A stretch of DNA of 64,000 nt from Sphingomonas sp. dw_22 (GCF_018449795.1 NZ_JAAVVE010000002.1:161900-225899), one strand, 5' to 3'. Shown: positions 1 to 11,872, numbered from the stretch's first letter. Program-made: numbers and translations. The notes: generated from the sequence alone by a model not told the origin.

Positions 1-2
1 CG

Positions 3-287
3 GCGCATGGCTTCAACCTGGGGCTGCTCGGACAGCATGTGCTGGCCGGGCAGATAGTGCGGGCGAAGGAAGCCGGCGCCGACATCGGCGGCGACGCGCC
101 GCTCCGCCGCTATGAATTGCGGCACCGGCTCGCCAGCCGGCCGATCTACGACGCCACCAACGCGCTGGTCCGGCTCTACACGAGCGAAGGCGCGGCGGCG
201 TGGATGGCGCGGCACGCGACGCTGCGGCTGGGGCATCGGCTCCCGTTCGCGCGCCGGGCCGTGGGCGCGATGCTCGCGCAACGCTGA
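3..287 (+). CDS. UbiH/Coq6-type FAD-dependent ubiquinone hydroxylase, C-terminal fragment
   Basis: This is the last 94 codons of a flavin-dependent aromatic hydroxylase; the frame is open from the window edge, so the FAD-binding N-terminus is missing. The stretch AHGFNLGL near the edge matches the conserved (Q/H)GxNLGL motif that sits on the flavin in the UbiH/UbiF/Coq6 family, and the rest is the usual helical, Arg-rich C-terminus. Enzymes of this family add hydroxyl groups to the ubiquinone ring at the inner membrane. Which ring position is modified cannot be told from this fragment; the UbiM subgroup is possible. It ends 55 bases before dinB on the same strand. Confidence 0.75.
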   Translation, partial: AHGFNLGLLGQHVLAGQIVRAKEAGADIGGDAPLRRYELRHRLASRPIYDATNALVRLYTSEGAAAWMARHATLRLGHRLPFARRAVGAMLAQR

Positions 288-342
288 GCGACCCGCGCGA
301 TGCTCTGTTCCCCATGCGTTCGCATCGCGCTAGAAGGCGGCG

Positions 343-1413
343 ATGGACGTCGTGGTGCGGAAAATCATCCATGTCGACATGGACGCATTCTATGCGTCGG
401 TGGAGCAGCGCGACGATCCTTCGCTGCGGGGTAAGCCGGTGGCGGTGGGCTATGGCGCCGCGCGCGGCGTGGTGGCGGCGGCGAGCTATGAGGCGCGGAA
501 GTTCGGCGTGCGATCGGCGCTGCCCTCGGTGACGGCGCTGCGGCGCTGTCCCGAGCTGGTGTTCGTCCCGCCGCGCTTCGACGTCTATCGCGCGGTCTCC
601 CGCCAGATTCATGCGATCTTCGCCGACTATACGCCGCTCATCCAGCCGCTGTCGCTCGACGAAGCCTATCTGGACGTGACCGCGAACCTGCGCGGCCTGC
701 CCACCGCCTGGGCCACCGCGAAGGAGATCCGCGCGCGCATCCTGGCCGAGACCGGGCTCACCGCCTCGGCCGGAATTTCGTACAACAAGTTCCTCGCCAA
801 GCTCGCCTCGGATCAACGCAAGCCCAACGGCCAGTTCGCGGTGACGCCGGAGATGGGCGCGGCCTGGGTGGAGACGCTTCCGGTATCGCGCTTCCACGGC
901 GTGGGGCCGGTGACGGCGCGCAAGATGCAGGCGCTGGGGATCGAGACGGGGGCGGACCTGCGCGCCAGGTCGATGGAGTTCCTGCGCACGCATTTCGGGA
1001 GTTCGGCGGGGTGGTATCATGCGATCGCACGGGGCGAGGACGACCGGCCGGTCGAGCCCGATCGGGTGCGCAAATCCTCGGGCACGGAGACGACCTTCGA
1101 TCGCGACCTGACCGAGGATGCCGAGATCGAGGCCGGCGTCCTGCGCATGGCCGACGACGTGTGGGCATGGTGCGAGAAGGCGCAGGCATTCGGGCGGACG
1201 GTGACGGTGAAGGTCAAATATGGCGACTTCCAGCAGATCACCCGCAGCCGCAGCGTATCGGGGCTGGTGGATACCCACGGTCTGCTGCGCGAGATGAGCC
1301 TGATGCTGATCCGATCGGTGCTGCCCACGCCCAAGGGAATCAGGCTGGTGGGGGTGACGGTGTCGAACTTCGAGGTGCGGGAGGACACGCGGGAATTGCC
1401 GATGCTGCTCTAA
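343..1413 (+). CDS. dinB: DNA polymerase IV (Y-family translesion polymerase)
   Basis: A 356-residue Y-family polymerase of normal length, which copies damaged DNA with low fidelity. The catalytic carboxylates are visible: HVDMDAFYASVE at the N-terminus (first Asp, steric-gate region) and SLDEAYLDVT around residue 105 (Asp-Glu pair). Helix-hairpin-helix thumb sequence (HGVGPVTARKMQALGIETG) and the little-finger region follow. The ATG at 343 has AAGGCGG eight bases upstream; a later ATG inside HVDMD would cut off the first strand and is unlikely. The C-terminus ends without an obvious beta-clamp motif. It converges on the ybaK-like gene, with a hairpin between them. Confidence 0.95.
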   Translation: MDVVVRKIIHVDMDAFYASVEQRDDPSLRGKPVAVGYGAARGVVAAASYEARKFGVRSALPSVTALRRCPELVFVPPRFDVYRAVSRQIHAIFADYTPLIQPLSLDEAYLDVTANLRGLPTAWATAKEIRARILAETGLTASAGISYNKFLAKLASDQRKPNGQFAVTPEMGAAWVETLPVSRFHGVGPVTARKMQALGIETGADLRARSMEFLRTHFGSSAGWYHAIARGEDDRPVEPDRVRKSSGTETTFDRDLTEDAEIEAGVLRMADDVWAWCEKAQAFGRTVTVKVKYGDFQQITRSRSVSGLVDTHGLLREMSLMLIRSVLPTPKGIRLVGVTVSNFEVREDTRELPMLL

Positions 1414-1444
1414 TTCCTCCCGCAGCTTTGCTGGGAGAGGAATT
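1412..1444. terminator. Hairpin between convergent dinB and ybaK-like gene
   Basis: Outer arms aattcctc and gaggaatt are perfect 8-base complements, with an imperfect inner stem around a cttt loop. It overlaps the dinB stop codon and ends just before the stop of the opposing gene, so it could end transcription from both sides. There is no long T tract, so terminator activity is inferred from position. Confidence 0.55.
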
Positions 1445-1447
1445 GGA

Positions 1448-1912
1448 TCAGGGCAGCTTGCAGGCATCCACCCAGCGCATGGATACCAGCGCCGCCAGCC
1501 GATCGGGCGACAGTTCCACCGAGCTGGTCCGTGAGCCCGCTGCGGGAAAGACCGTGCCGAACGCCCGCAGCGACACGTCGCAATAGACCGGCAGCGGGTT
1601 CGCCAGGCCGAAGGGGCAGACGCCGCCCACCGCATGGCCGGTCAGCGCCAGCGCCTCCTCGGGATCCAGCATCCGCGGGCGGCCGCCGAACTCGGCCTTG
1701 CACCTGGCGTTGTCGAGCCGCGCATCGCCGCGCGCGACCACCAGCAGCACCGTCTCGCCGACCCGTAGCGCCAGCGTCTTGGCGATCCGCGCCGGCTCGA
1801 CGCCGAGCGCCTCCGCCGCCTCGGCGACGGTGGCAGTGCTGGCGCCCTGATCGATGATCGCGAGGTCGGGCGCGTGCTCGGCCAGCCAGGTCCGGGCGGA
1901 TTCGAAGCTCAT
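1448..1912 (-). CDS. YbaK/EbsC-type aminoacyl-tRNA deacylase family protein
   Basis: A 154-residue protein of the YbaK/prolyl-tRNA editing domain family, which hydrolyses wrongly charged tRNA in trans. The conserved Lys in ARIAKTLAL, the central RLDNARCK region and the VGGVCPFGL loop are characteristic. Its ATG overlaps the stop of the upstream GreA-like gene (ATGA, 1909-1912), so the two are probably translationally coupled. The exact substrate (Cys-tRNA-Pro, Ala-tRNA-Pro or other) cannot be read from sequence alone. It is the last gene of a three-gene minus-strand unit. Confidence 0.85.
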   Translation of the reverse strand: MSFESARTWLAEHAPDLAIIDQGASTATVAEAAEALGVEPARIAKTLALRVGETVLLVVARGDARLDNARCKAEFGGRPRMLDPEEALALTGHAVGGVCPFGLANPLPVYCDVSLRAFGTVFPAAGSRTSSVELSPDRLAALVSMRWVDACKLP

Positions 1913-2375
1913 GCCGGGGGAATAGCCTCCACGGCGAGGATTTCGATCGCCTCGGCCTTGCCGCCGAAATCGACGCGCTCGCCTTCCCAGCCGCCGATCA
2001 GCGCATGGGCGAGCGGCGCGGAGAAGGCGATGCGATCGGCAGCCGGATCGGCTTCGTCATGGCCGACGATGTCGATCACCCGCTCCTTGCCCGCCAGCCG
2101 GATGCGGACCCGCGAGCCGATCCCGGCCACGCCGTCTTCCGGCTCCGGCGCAATCTGCGCAGTCGCGCGGCGTGTCTTCCAATAGCGCAGCTCGCGCTTG
2201 AGAACCTCGCGCGGTTCCTCTTCGCTCTCGGCCGCTACCGCGGCTTCGAGCTCGATTACCTTGGCCTCGGTCAGCGCCAGCCCGCGCGCGGTCACCAGAT
2301 TGGGGCCGGCGGGGAGCGGCAGCTCGAACTTCGGTTCCTTATGTTCCTCGTCGCTCTCGCGACGGAAGGCCACGC

Positions 2376-2379
<4 letters not shown>
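1909..2379 (-). CDS. GreA/GreB-like transcription elongation factor
   Basis: A 156-residue protein with a coiled-coil-like acidic N-terminal half (LTEAKVIELEAAVAAESEEE) and a C-terminal FKBP-like Gre domain (GIGSRVRIRL to the end). Gre factors bind the RNA polymerase secondary channel and help cleave backtracked transcripts. The N-terminus MSVAFRRESDEEH followed by a Pro/Leu-rich stretch differs from canonical GreA, so this is probably the GreAB-like paralogue found in many alphaproteobacteria. I chose the ATG at 2379 because it forms an ATGA overlap with the aldo/keto reductase stop; the open frame extends 13 codons further upstream, within that gene. Confidence 0.8.
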
Positions 2380-3437
<1,058 letters not shown>

Positions 3438-3488
3438 GGGGAGGCTCCGTTGGTGTATGGATTGCCTCTAGCGGCAATTTCCCCCCGT

Positions 3489-3516
3489 CGTCATCCCGGC
3501 GCAGGCCGGGATGACG
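3489..3516. repeat. REP-like palindrome downstream of sufA
   Basis: Perfect 12-base arms (cgtcatcccggc / gccgggatgacg) around a 4-base loop. It follows the last gene of the suf operon and could end its transcription. It belongs to the (t/c)ca(t/c)cccggc palindrome family also found near 13.1, 37.2, 38.9 and 44.9 kb. Confidence 0.75.
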
Positions 3517-3528
3517 GAATGGGGCGTG

Positions 3529-3885
3529 TCAGACGGTGAAGCTCTCGCCGCAGCCGCAGGCGCCCTTGGCGTTGGGGTTCTCGAAGGTGAAGCCGGCGGC
3601 GAAATCGTCCTCCACCCAGTCCATCTTCGATCCGATCAGATAGAGCACCGATGCGCCGTCGACGAAGAACAGGCCGCCGGACGTCTCGATCCGCTCGTCG
3701 AACGGCTTGGCCTCGGCGACATAGTCCACCGAATAGGCCAGCCCCGAACAGCCGCGGCGCGGCGTCGAGAGCTTGACGCCGATCATGCCCTCGGGCGCCT
3801 TCGCCATCAGATCGGCGATGCGCTGCTCGGCGCGCGGCGTGAGCGTGAGCGCGGCAGGGCGTTGGCGGGTCTTCACGTCGGTCAT
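3529..3885 (-). CDS. sufA: A-type iron-sulfur carrier SufA/IscA family
   Basis: A 118-residue HesB/IscA-fold protein that carries [Fe-S] clusters from the SufBCD scaffold to apo-enzymes. All three ligand cysteines are present: GCSGLAY near residue 54 and the C-terminal CGCGESF. The start at 3885 is chosen because GGGAG lies just upstream of the ATG and the protein then begins MTDVKTRQ; an open extension of 18 codons upstream runs through a palindromic repeat (ctcccgcttgcgggag) and is not credible. It is the last gene of the suf operon. Confidence 0.92.
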   Translation of the reverse strand: MTDVKTRQRPAALTLTPRAEQRIADLMAKAPEGMIGVKLSTPRRGCSGLAYSVDYVAEAKPFDERIETSGGLFFVDGASVLYLIGSKMDWVEDDFAAGFTFENPNAKGACGCGESFTV

Positions 3886-4005
3886 CTTCAAATCTCCCCC
3901 CTCCCGCTTGCGGGAGGGGTCGGGGGAGGGCCTGTTCACAAAATAGGAAGGGTCACGGCTCCTGACATCCCCTCCCCTAGCCCCTCCCGCAAGCGGAAGG
4001 GGAAT

Positions 4006-4470
4006 TTAGAGCATCCCCAGTTCGAGCTTGGCGTCGTCGCTCATCTTCTGCGGATCCCAGGGCGGATCCCAGACGAGATTGACGTCGGCGGTGGCGATCC
4101 CCGGCACCGAGCCGACGCGCAGCTCAACCTCGCCGGGCATCGATTCCGCCACCGGGCAATGCGGCGTGGTGAGCGTCATCGTCACCGCGGCATGGCCTTC
4201 GGCGGTCACCTCGACGCCGTAGATTAGGCCGAGATCGTAGATGTTCACCGGAATCTCGGGATCGTAGATTTCCTTGAGCGCCTCGATCACGCCCTCGTAC
4301 AGCGCGCCGCCGGGCTCGCCCTCGGGATGCGGCTCGGGCTTTTGCGACAGGAAACCGGCGAGATAGTCGCGCTTGCGCTCGAACGTCTCCTGGACATCCT
4401 CCACGCGCGCCTTGGCCGGCGCCGCGACGGCATCGACTTCCTCGACTATGATCTTGCGTTCCTCGTTCAC
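4006..4470 (-). CDS. sufT: SufT-type DUF59/MIP18 iron-sulfur assembly factor
   Basis: A 154-residue protein whose C-terminal two thirds is a DUF59 (MIP18) domain, seen from the DPEIPVNIYDLGLIYGVEV motif and the conserved cysteine in TTPHCPVAE. Suf-linked DUF59 proteins help mature iron-sulfur proteins. The charged N-terminal 50 residues are typical of the suf-operon version. It starts 11 bases after the sufS stop. The 120-base gap to sufA contains the inverted repeat ctcccgcttgcgggag and the motif cacaaaatagg. Confidence 0.9.
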   Translation of the reverse strand: MNEERKIIVEEVDAVAAPAKARVEDVQETFERKRDYLAGFLSQKPEPHPEGEPGGALYEGVIEALKEIYDPEIPVNIYDLGLIYGVEVTAEGHAAVTMTLTTPHCPVAESMPGEVELRVGSVPGIATADVNLVWDPPWDPQKMSDDAKLELGML

Positions 4471-4480
4471 CCGAAAATCC

Positions 4481-5692
4481 CTACCCGAAAATACGCGTTA
4501 CGCGCTCGATACCTGCGACCAGCGCGGCGATGTCGTCCGCGCCATTATAGACCCCGAAGCTCGCCCGTGCCGTCGCCGGCACCCCCAGCGCGTCCATCAG
4601 CGGCTGCGCGCAGTGATGGCCGGCGCGGATCGCCACATTGCCTTCATCCAAGATGGTGGCGACGTCGTGCGGATGCACCCCCTCCACCGCGAAACTGACG
4701 ATTCCGGCGCTGTCCTCGGGGCCGAACAACGTCACGCTGTTGAGCTTCGACAGCGCCTCGCGCGTCTGGCGGACCAGCGCCATTTCATGGGCGTGGATGC
4801 GATCGAGACCGATGCTGTCGACATAGTCGATCGCGGCATGGAGCCCGACCACGCCGACGATGTGCGGCGTCCCCGCCTCGAACCGGCCCGGCGGCGGGGC
4901 ATAGGTGGTCCTGGCGAAAGTGACGCGATCGATCATCGATCCGCCCCCTTGATAGGGAGGCATCGCGTCGAGCAGCTCGTAGCGGCCCCAGAGCACCCCG
5001 ATGCCGGTGGGTCCGTAGAGCTTGTGGCCCGAGAAGACGTAGAAGTCGCAATCGAGCGCGGCCATGTCGACGGCTATGCGCGGCACGGCCTGGCAGCCGT
5101 CGAGCAGGATCTTCGCGCCGACGCCATGCGCCAGATCGGCGGCGCGGCGCGCATCGAGCACCGAGCCGAGCACGTTCGAGACATGGGCGAGCGCGACCAG
5201 CTTGTGCGCGGGCGTGAGCATCGCCGCCATCGCGTCGAGATCGATGCGCTGATCGGCGGTGAGCGGCACGACGTCGATCGCGGCGCCGACGCGCTCGGCG
5301 ACCATCTGCCACGGCACGATGTTCGAATGATGCTCCAGCGTGGAGAGCAGGATGCGGTCGCCGGCCTTCAGGTGCGTGCCGGCCCAGCATTGGGCGACGA
5401 GGTTGATCCCCTCGGTCGCGCCACGGACGAATATGATCTCGCGCGCGGCGCCGCCGAGGAACTTCGCGACGCGCTCGCGCGCGGCCTCGAACGCGAAGGT
5501 CATGTCCACCGAGCGCTGATAGACGCCGCGATGGACGGTGGCATAGGTCTCGCCATAGCCGCGCGTGATCGCATCGATCACCGGCTTCGGCTTCTGCGCG
5601 GTGGCGGCGGTATCGAGATAGGCCCAGCCGGCCGGGATCGCGGGGAAATCGGCGAGCAGATCGAGGGGGCGGGTATCGAGCGCGGTCGTCAT
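4481..5692 (-). CDS. sufS: Cysteine desulfurase SufS
   Basis: A 403-residue PLP-dependent class V aminotransferase that takes sulfur from cysteine for Fe-S assembly. The PLP lysine lies in FSGHKLYGPTGIGVLW, the PLP-stacking His in ATLEHHSN, and the catalytic Cys loop in RAGHHCAQPLMD near the C-terminus, all as in group II (SufS) enzymes. Start 5692 gives the normal N-terminus ending in YLDTAATAQKP; the frame stays open for 27 codons upstream, but these fall inside a dispersed repeat. About 175 bases separate it from sufD, the longest gap inside the operon. Confidence 0.96.
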   Translation of the reverse strand: MTTALDTRPLDLLADFPAIPAGWAYLDTAATAQKPKPVIDAITRGYGETYATVHRGVYQRSVDMTFAFEAARERVAKFLGGAAREIIFVRGATEGINLVAQCWAGTHLKAGDRILLSTLEHHSNIVPWQMVAERVGAAIDVVPLTADQRIDLDAMAAMLTPAHKLVALAHVSNVLGSVLDARRAADLAHGVGAKILLDGCQAVPRIAVDMAALDCDFYVFSGHKLYGPTGIGVLWGRYELLDAMPPYQGGGSMIDRVTFARTTYAPPPGRFEAGTPHIVGVVGLHAAIDYVDSIGLDRIHAHEMALVRQTREALSKLNSVTLFGPEDSAGIVSFAVEGVHPHDVATILDEGNVAIRAGHHCAQPLMDALGVPATARASFGVYNGADDIAALVAGIERVTRIFG

Positions 5693-5705
5693 GCCGCCCC
5701 CCCCG

Positions 5706-5867
5706 TCAGGTTGACACGGTTGACACGTATATTGCGAAAAAACCTTCCGCCCCGGAGCGACGGAATCGAGCATCGGCCTGAGCCGGCGACAGGGTGAATG
5801 GGAAGAATGGGGCGAATGGAATGCATTGCCGCGAGCCTGTCAGGCGAAATCCTATTTTGGAAGCCGT
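5706..5867. repeat. Dispersed repeat in the sufD-sufS gap
   Basis: The 5' part (aggttgacacggttgacac, then attgcgaaaaaacc, 5706-5743) is repeated almost exactly at 63436-63475 upstream of ruvA. Near the other end, aaatcctattttg (5849-5861) matches the motif at the edge of the repeats at 12953-13046 and 25686-25803. No open frame or promoter is evident. The element separates two genes of one operon. Confidence 0.6.
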
Positions 5868-6995
5868 TCACAGCGCAGCCTCCAGCCATTTGTCCGCGTC
5901 CGCCACGAACGCCTCGCGCACCGAGACGCGAGCAGGTTCGTCCCCCGGACGAACCAAAGGGCTCGCGTCTCCCTCGCCGATCCGCGCGAACGCATCGGCG
6001 ACGAAGGCGCGGGTGAGCAGCGCCTTGGCGCGGGCCTCTTCGAGGCCGCGGCTCTGGAGGTAGAACATCGCCGTCTTGTCGAGTTCCCCCACGGTGGCGC
6101 CGTGCGCGCACTTCACGTCGTCGGCGAAGATCTCGAGCTCGGGCTTGAGGTTCACCGTCGCCGAACGCTGGAGGAGCAGGCCGCGCAGCGATTGCTCGCC
6201 ATCGGTCTGCTGCGCGCCGCGCGCGACCTCGACGCGGGCGGCAAGGCTCGCCGCCGAGCGATCGGCCGCGACCGCGCGCCAGAGCTGGCGCGACGTGCCC
6301 TCGATATTCTCATGCCGCACGGTGACGGCGGCTTCCTGCTTCTGCGTGCCGCGCGTGAGCAGCGCGCCGCCCATCTCGGCGAAGCCGCCCTTGCCGGTGA
6401 GCGTCAGCGCGCCGTCGATCCGGCTGCCCATGCCGCCGGCGCCGAGGAAGATCGACACCAGGCTCGCCGCCTCGCCGATCTCGGCTTCGTCGCGGATCGA
6501 GACGAAGCCTTCGTCCTGCACCAGCCGCACCGAGCGCATCAGCCGCGCGCCCTTGCCGAGCAGGATGGTCGTCAGCCGGTTCGCCCAGCCAGCGCCCGCA
6601 TAGGTCTCGACCACCGAGGCGACCGCATCCTCCTCCAGCACCAGCCGCGCGGGGACATGGTTCTCGCCGCCCGATCCGAGATGGACGACCTGGATATGCG
6701 TCACCGCCTCTTCGCGGCCGAGATGGAGCGACCAGCCCTCGCCCTCCGCCTGCCTGCCGAGCGGATGCGCGGTCTCGGGCACGATGCGGCCGACCTGCAC
6801 GCGGCCCGGGCGGCTGTGCGCGGGCTCGAACATGCCGTCGACGAAGAGCAGGCGCGGGCCTTCGATATCGAGGAACAGATCGGCGGGGGCGATCGCGGAA
6901 GCACGCGGTTCCGCTTCGGCGGCCGCGCGCAGCGCGGCCATGTCCGACCAGCGCCATTCCTCCAGGCGCGGCGAAGGGAGATCGAGCGTCGTCAC
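5868..6995 (-). CDS. sufD: Fe-S assembly scaffold subunit SufD
   Basis: A 375-residue SufBD-family protein with the right-handed beta-helix core. N-terminal LPSPRLEEWRWSDM is typical of alphaproteobacterial SufD, and the C-terminal region has CAHGATVGELDKTAMFYLQSRG, where the conserved Cys and His sit at the SufB-SufD interface. SufD pairs with SufB and the ATPase SufC to form the cluster-building scaffold. A 106-base gap separates it from sufC. The C-terminus continues into ...LEAAL, normal for the family. Confidence 0.94.
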   Translation of the reverse strand: MTTLDLPSPRLEEWRWSDMAALRAAAEAEPRASAIAPADLFLDIEGPRLLFVDGMFEPAHSRPGRVQVGRIVPETAHPLGRQAEGEGWSLHLGREEAVTHIQVVHLGSGGENHVPARLVLEEDAVASVVETYAGAGWANRLTTILLGKGARLMRSVRLVQDEGFVSIRDEAEIGEAASLVSIFLGAGGMGSRIDGALTLTGKGGFAEMGGALLTRGTQKQEAAVTVRHENIEGTSRQLWRAVAADRSAASLAARVEVARGAQQTDGEQSLRGLLLQRSATVNLKPELEIFADDVKCAHGATVGELDKTAMFYLQSRGLEEARAKALLTRAFVADAFARIGEGDASPLVRPGDEPARVSVREAFVADADKWLEAAL

Positions 6996-7101
6996 GATTC
7001 CGACCTCGTTGCGCCGTCGCGGCGTAGCGCGAATCTGTCTTCCTCGCGCAACGACGCCACGACGCTACGATGATTGGCGGCGCCTCCGGCGCGGAAGCCG
7101 C

Positions 7102-7845
<744 letters not shown>

Positions 7846-7847
7846 GT

Positions 7848-8267
7848 TCAGAGAGCCACCGTGACGAGGCGCACCGTGACGGGATTGGGAACGTCATAGG
7901 CGTCCACCACCGAACCGTCCGGCAATTGCCAGTTGATCTTGTATTGCGCGGGCGAGGTGATCGCCGCGGCGACGCCGGCCTGGACCGCATCGAGCGTCAC
8001 CTGCACCTTGCGCCACCAGCTCTTCTCATAGGGCTTGCCGTTGAGCGTCAGCCGGCCGGCGGCATAATCGGCGTCGAGGAAGCTGCGGCATTGCGATACC
8101 GCCGCCTGCACCTTCGCCGCGCGCGCGGCCGCGTCCGCCGGGGCCCTTCCCACCGCGCGGACGATGCAGCGGGCATGGTTGGTCGCCACGCCGATCTGGC
8201 CGGAATTGTCGATCGGCACGCCGGGAGCCGCCTGGGCCGCGAGCAATGCGAGTACGCCGAACATCAT
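7848..8267 (-). CDS. Unknown small secreted protein inside the suf operon
   Basis: A 139-residue protein I do not recognise. A short hydrophobic N-terminus (MMFGVLALLAAQAAPG) suggests export. The mature part has two cysteines (HARCIVR and SQCRSF) spaced about 30 residues apart, which could form a disulfide in the periplasm, followed by a tryptophan-containing region (KSWWRKVQ, INWQLPDG). The start has AGGAG at good spacing. It ends two bases before sufC and so is part of the operon. Its role in Fe-S assembly, if any, is not known. Confidence 0.75.
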   Translation of the reverse strand: MMFGVLALLAAQAAPGVPIDNSGQIGVATNHARCIVRAVGRAPADAAARAAKVQAAVSQCRSFLDADYAAGRLTLNGKPYEKSWWRKVQVTLDAVQAGVAAAITSPAQYKINWQLPDGSVVDAYDVPNPVTVRLVTVAL

Positions 8268-8346
8268 TTCATCACTCCTGGAGGCGCGGATATCCGCCTC
8301 GCATCCATTCCTACCGCCGCATTGCTTGCGCGGCGCTGACCGGCGC

Positions 8347-8858
8347 TCATGGCTGCGACTCCGGCGCGGGGCCGAAGCGCACGACGGGGCCGTCCGAGGG
8401 CGGCCTGGGCAAGGGCGGCAGCTTGACGCGCTGGCGCTCGGTCTCCTTGCTCTCCTCGGTATTTTCGAGCGGGCCGGCCTGGCCGGCCAGCAGCGCGGGC
8501 TTGGGCTGGGTGAGCTTCGGCAGGGTGAAGGTCTGCGGCGCGCCGGGGCTTGCCGGCCTGGCCGCGGCCGAAACGCCGTTCGCCTCCGCCATGTCGAGCA
8601 CGGTGAAGTCGATGCAGTCGGTCACTTCGTCGGCGGTCTTCGCATAGCAGACCGGCGTCTGCTGGCAGGCTGCGGTATCGCGCCTCTGGCTGCCGCTGGA
8701 GACCATGATCCGGCAGTTGCGCAGCTTGCCGTCGGCGCCCTTGTCGAACAGCATCGTCGTGTGGCCGAAGGTGGCGCGCACGACGATGTCCTCGTTCTCC
8801 GGCACGTCCTGGGCGGGCGCGGGGACGTCCTGCGCGAAAAGGGCGAGCGCGGCGAGGA

Positions 8859-8862
<4 letters not shown>
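8347..8862 (-). CDS. Unknown secreted Pro-rich protein inside the suf operon
   Basis: A 171-residue protein of unknown function. It begins with a short hydrophobic segment ([15 protein letters not shown]) that looks like a signal sequence. Four cysteines ([25 protein letters not shown]) lie between residues 50 and 85, enough for two disulfides. The last 70 residues are rich in Pro, Lys and Glu and likely disordered. Its ATG overlaps the sufB stop (ATGA, 8859-8862), which argues for translational coupling. No homology to Suf factors is evident. Confidence 0.78.
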
Positions 8863-10321
<1,459 letters not shown>

Positions 10322-10322
<1 letters not shown>

Positions 10323-10732
10323 CAGGCACTCCTACTCAGACTGGCGAGGGAGACCCCCGCGAGCGCGCCCTTTACCGCGCCGTTCACGGCATTCCAGTGC
10401 GGCTTGACCCGGCACGTGCTCTCGACCGAGCAATCGTGGCGGCCGCTCTCGACGCAGGCGGTCATCGCGATCGGCCCCTCGATCGCCTCGACGATATCGG
10501 CCAGCGAGATCGCCACGGGCGGCCGCGCCAGGCGGAAGCCGCCGCCGGTGCCGCGCGCGCTCTCGATCAGCCCGGCGGCCGAAAGCCTGCTCACCAGCTT
10601 CTGCACGGTGGGCAGCGGCAGCCCGGTCTCCTCGGCCAGCGACGTCGCGTTCAGCCGGCACGACGCGCCGCAATGGCGCGCGGCGGCGGCCATCATGACT
10701 ACGGCATAGTCGGCAAGGCTGGAGAGACGCAT
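10322..10732 (-). CDS. sufR: Rrf2-family suf operon regulator
   Basis: A 136-residue Rrf2/IscR-type regulator: N-terminal winged helix ([18 protein letters not shown], then [17 protein letters not shown] as the recognition helix and [11 protein letters not shown] wing) and three cysteines at [15 protein letters not shown] that would hold a [2Fe-2S] cluster. The 'SUF system Fe-S cluster assembly regulator' group has this layout. An in-frame TTG three codons upstream lies inside the inverted repeat 10738-10764, so the ATG at 10732 is preferred. Likely senses cluster status and controls its own operon. Confidence 0.92.
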
Positions 10733-10737
10733 CGAAT

Positions 10738-10764
10738 CCAATCGGACGAAGTTGATCCGATTGG
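10738..10764 (-). promoter_or_regulatory. Inverted repeat, candidate SufR operator
   Basis: Perfect 9-base arms ccaatcgga and tccgattgg separated by 9 bases. It ends five bases before the sufR start codon. The position at the head of the operon and the symmetry suggest an operator for the encoded Rrf2 protein. There is no Shine-Dalgarno between the repeat and the ATG, so the transcript may start within the repeat and be nearly leaderless. Binding is inferred, not shown. Confidence 0.6.
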
Positions 10765-10773
10765 CATGTGGTC

Positions 10774-11700
10774 TCAGCGGCGGCGCACGTCAACCGTTTC
10801 CGGGATCACATCGGGCAGGAAATGGAAGCTCTCATTGTCGAGCGTCACCGCCAGGATCGGATCGATATCGTCGCGCAACGTCGTCGGGGTGTGGCCGGTG
10901 AAGTGCTTTATCTCGTTTATCATGTGCGACTGATCGGCGAAGGGGCCGATCACGTCGCCGAGCGGCGCGCCCTGATAGATGCGCATCGCCGCGCCGATCG
11001 CGCGGAACTTGCGCCGCAGGTGCGTCGGCGGGCCGGCGAAATATTCCTTGCACAGCCGCTGGACCTGGCGCTCGCCCATGTCGGTCTCCGCCTTCATCGC
11101 GGCATAGAGCCATTCGATCGTCGGATCCTCGGTCGCGGCCCATTCGCGGATGACGCGCAGGAAGATGACATGCGCCTTGGGCACGGGCTTCACTTCCTGC
11201 TGGCGCATCATCAGCAGCGGCTCGATCGCGGCGACCATGTCCTCCAGCCGGTCCATCTTGCGCAGGCGCTGGAGGAGCAAAGGCGCCTGTTCGCAGAACA
11301 GCTTCTCGCCATCGATGATGTGATCGGCCACCTTGTCCGCCGGCAGGCCGATCAGCGCCTTCCAGCCGATGCCCCTGAGCGACACGCCGAACACATGGAC
11401 CGGCCCGCGCATCTTGTAGGTCGCGGCCGCCGTGCCGGGGCCGTTGACCATGATCCGGCGCGTGGATTCGACATGGCCGTCGGGGAAGGTCATCTCCCCC
11501 TCGCCGCGGATCAGGAAGCGGAGCTGCCCCAGATCGACGCGCTCGATCCCCTCCATCTGCGCGGCGTCGCAGCGGAACACGTAATAGGATTCGACGTGCG
11601 GCAGCAATTTGCCGGTCGCCTTGATGAATTCGATGCGCGGCAGGGTCGGGTCTTCACCCGGCTCCAGTCCCGCCATCTTGCGACTCGCTGCGCCCCGCAT
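10774..11700 (-). CDS. AraC-family transcriptional regulator
   Basis: A regulator of about 308 residues with a C-terminal AraC-type double helix-turn-helix (RQVQRLCKEYFAGPPTHLRR... and the second helix at FADQSHMINEIKHFTGHTP, the signature position). The N-terminal domain is an effector or dimerisation domain that I cannot assign. The frame stays open to 11802, but that would place the start in the terminator-like hairpin at 11774-11801; the ATG at 11700 (or 11676, MAGLEPGEDP) is more likely. It is divergent from pyrD. Target genes are unknown. Confidence 0.82.
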   Translation of the reverse strand: MRGAASRKMAGLEPGEDPTLPRIEFIKATGKLLPHVESYYVFRCDAAQMEGIERVDLGQLRFLIRGEGEMTFPDGHVESTRRIMVNGPGTAAATYKMRGPVHVFGVSLRGIGWKALIGLPADKVADHIIDGEKLFCEQAPLLLQRLRKMDRLEDMVAAIEPLLMMRQQEVKPVPKAHVIFLRVIREWAATEDPTIEWLYAAMKAETDMGERQVQRLCKEYFAGPPTHLRRKFRAIGAAMRIYQGAPLGDVIGPFADQSHMINEIKHFTGHTPTTLRDDIDPILAVTLDNESFHFLPDVIPETVDVRRR

Positions 11701-11769
11701 GTTCGACCTGATCCCCCAGGTTCGGATATCGTTCTGGCCAACGACTATAGCGGGGGAGTGCGACAGATA

Positions 11770-11872
11770 AAAGTGGCCCGGCCGGTTACCCGGCCGGGCC
11801 ATGAGGAAAAGGGTTCCCCCCGTTTAAGCGGAACCCCTCGGGTCGCAATTCCTCCCTAAACGATACACCGCC
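11770..11872 (-). ncRNA. Candidate small RNA with intrinsic terminator
   Basis: On the minus strand a good -10 hexamer TACAAT (11884-11879) is followed by about 100 bases with two hairpins: gggttcc/ggaaccc arms at 11811-11836 and a perfect 12-base stem with a 4-base loop at 11774-11801 (tggcccggccgg / ccggccgggcca), which on this strand is followed by CTTTTATC, a classic terminator. No credible reading frame lies within it. No clear -35 is seen. The 240-base gap between divergent araC and pyrD is otherwise unexplained. Confidence 0.45.

Noticed and set aside
13..1635. A 540-codon open frame antisense to dinB
   Set aside because: It mirrors dinB codon by codon, has a long Arg/Ala/Pro-biased composition and no domain; open antisense frames are expected at this G+C.
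11701..11802. N-terminal extension of the AraC regulator
   Set aside because: It would start inside a perfect terminator-like hairpin and adds residues with no family support.
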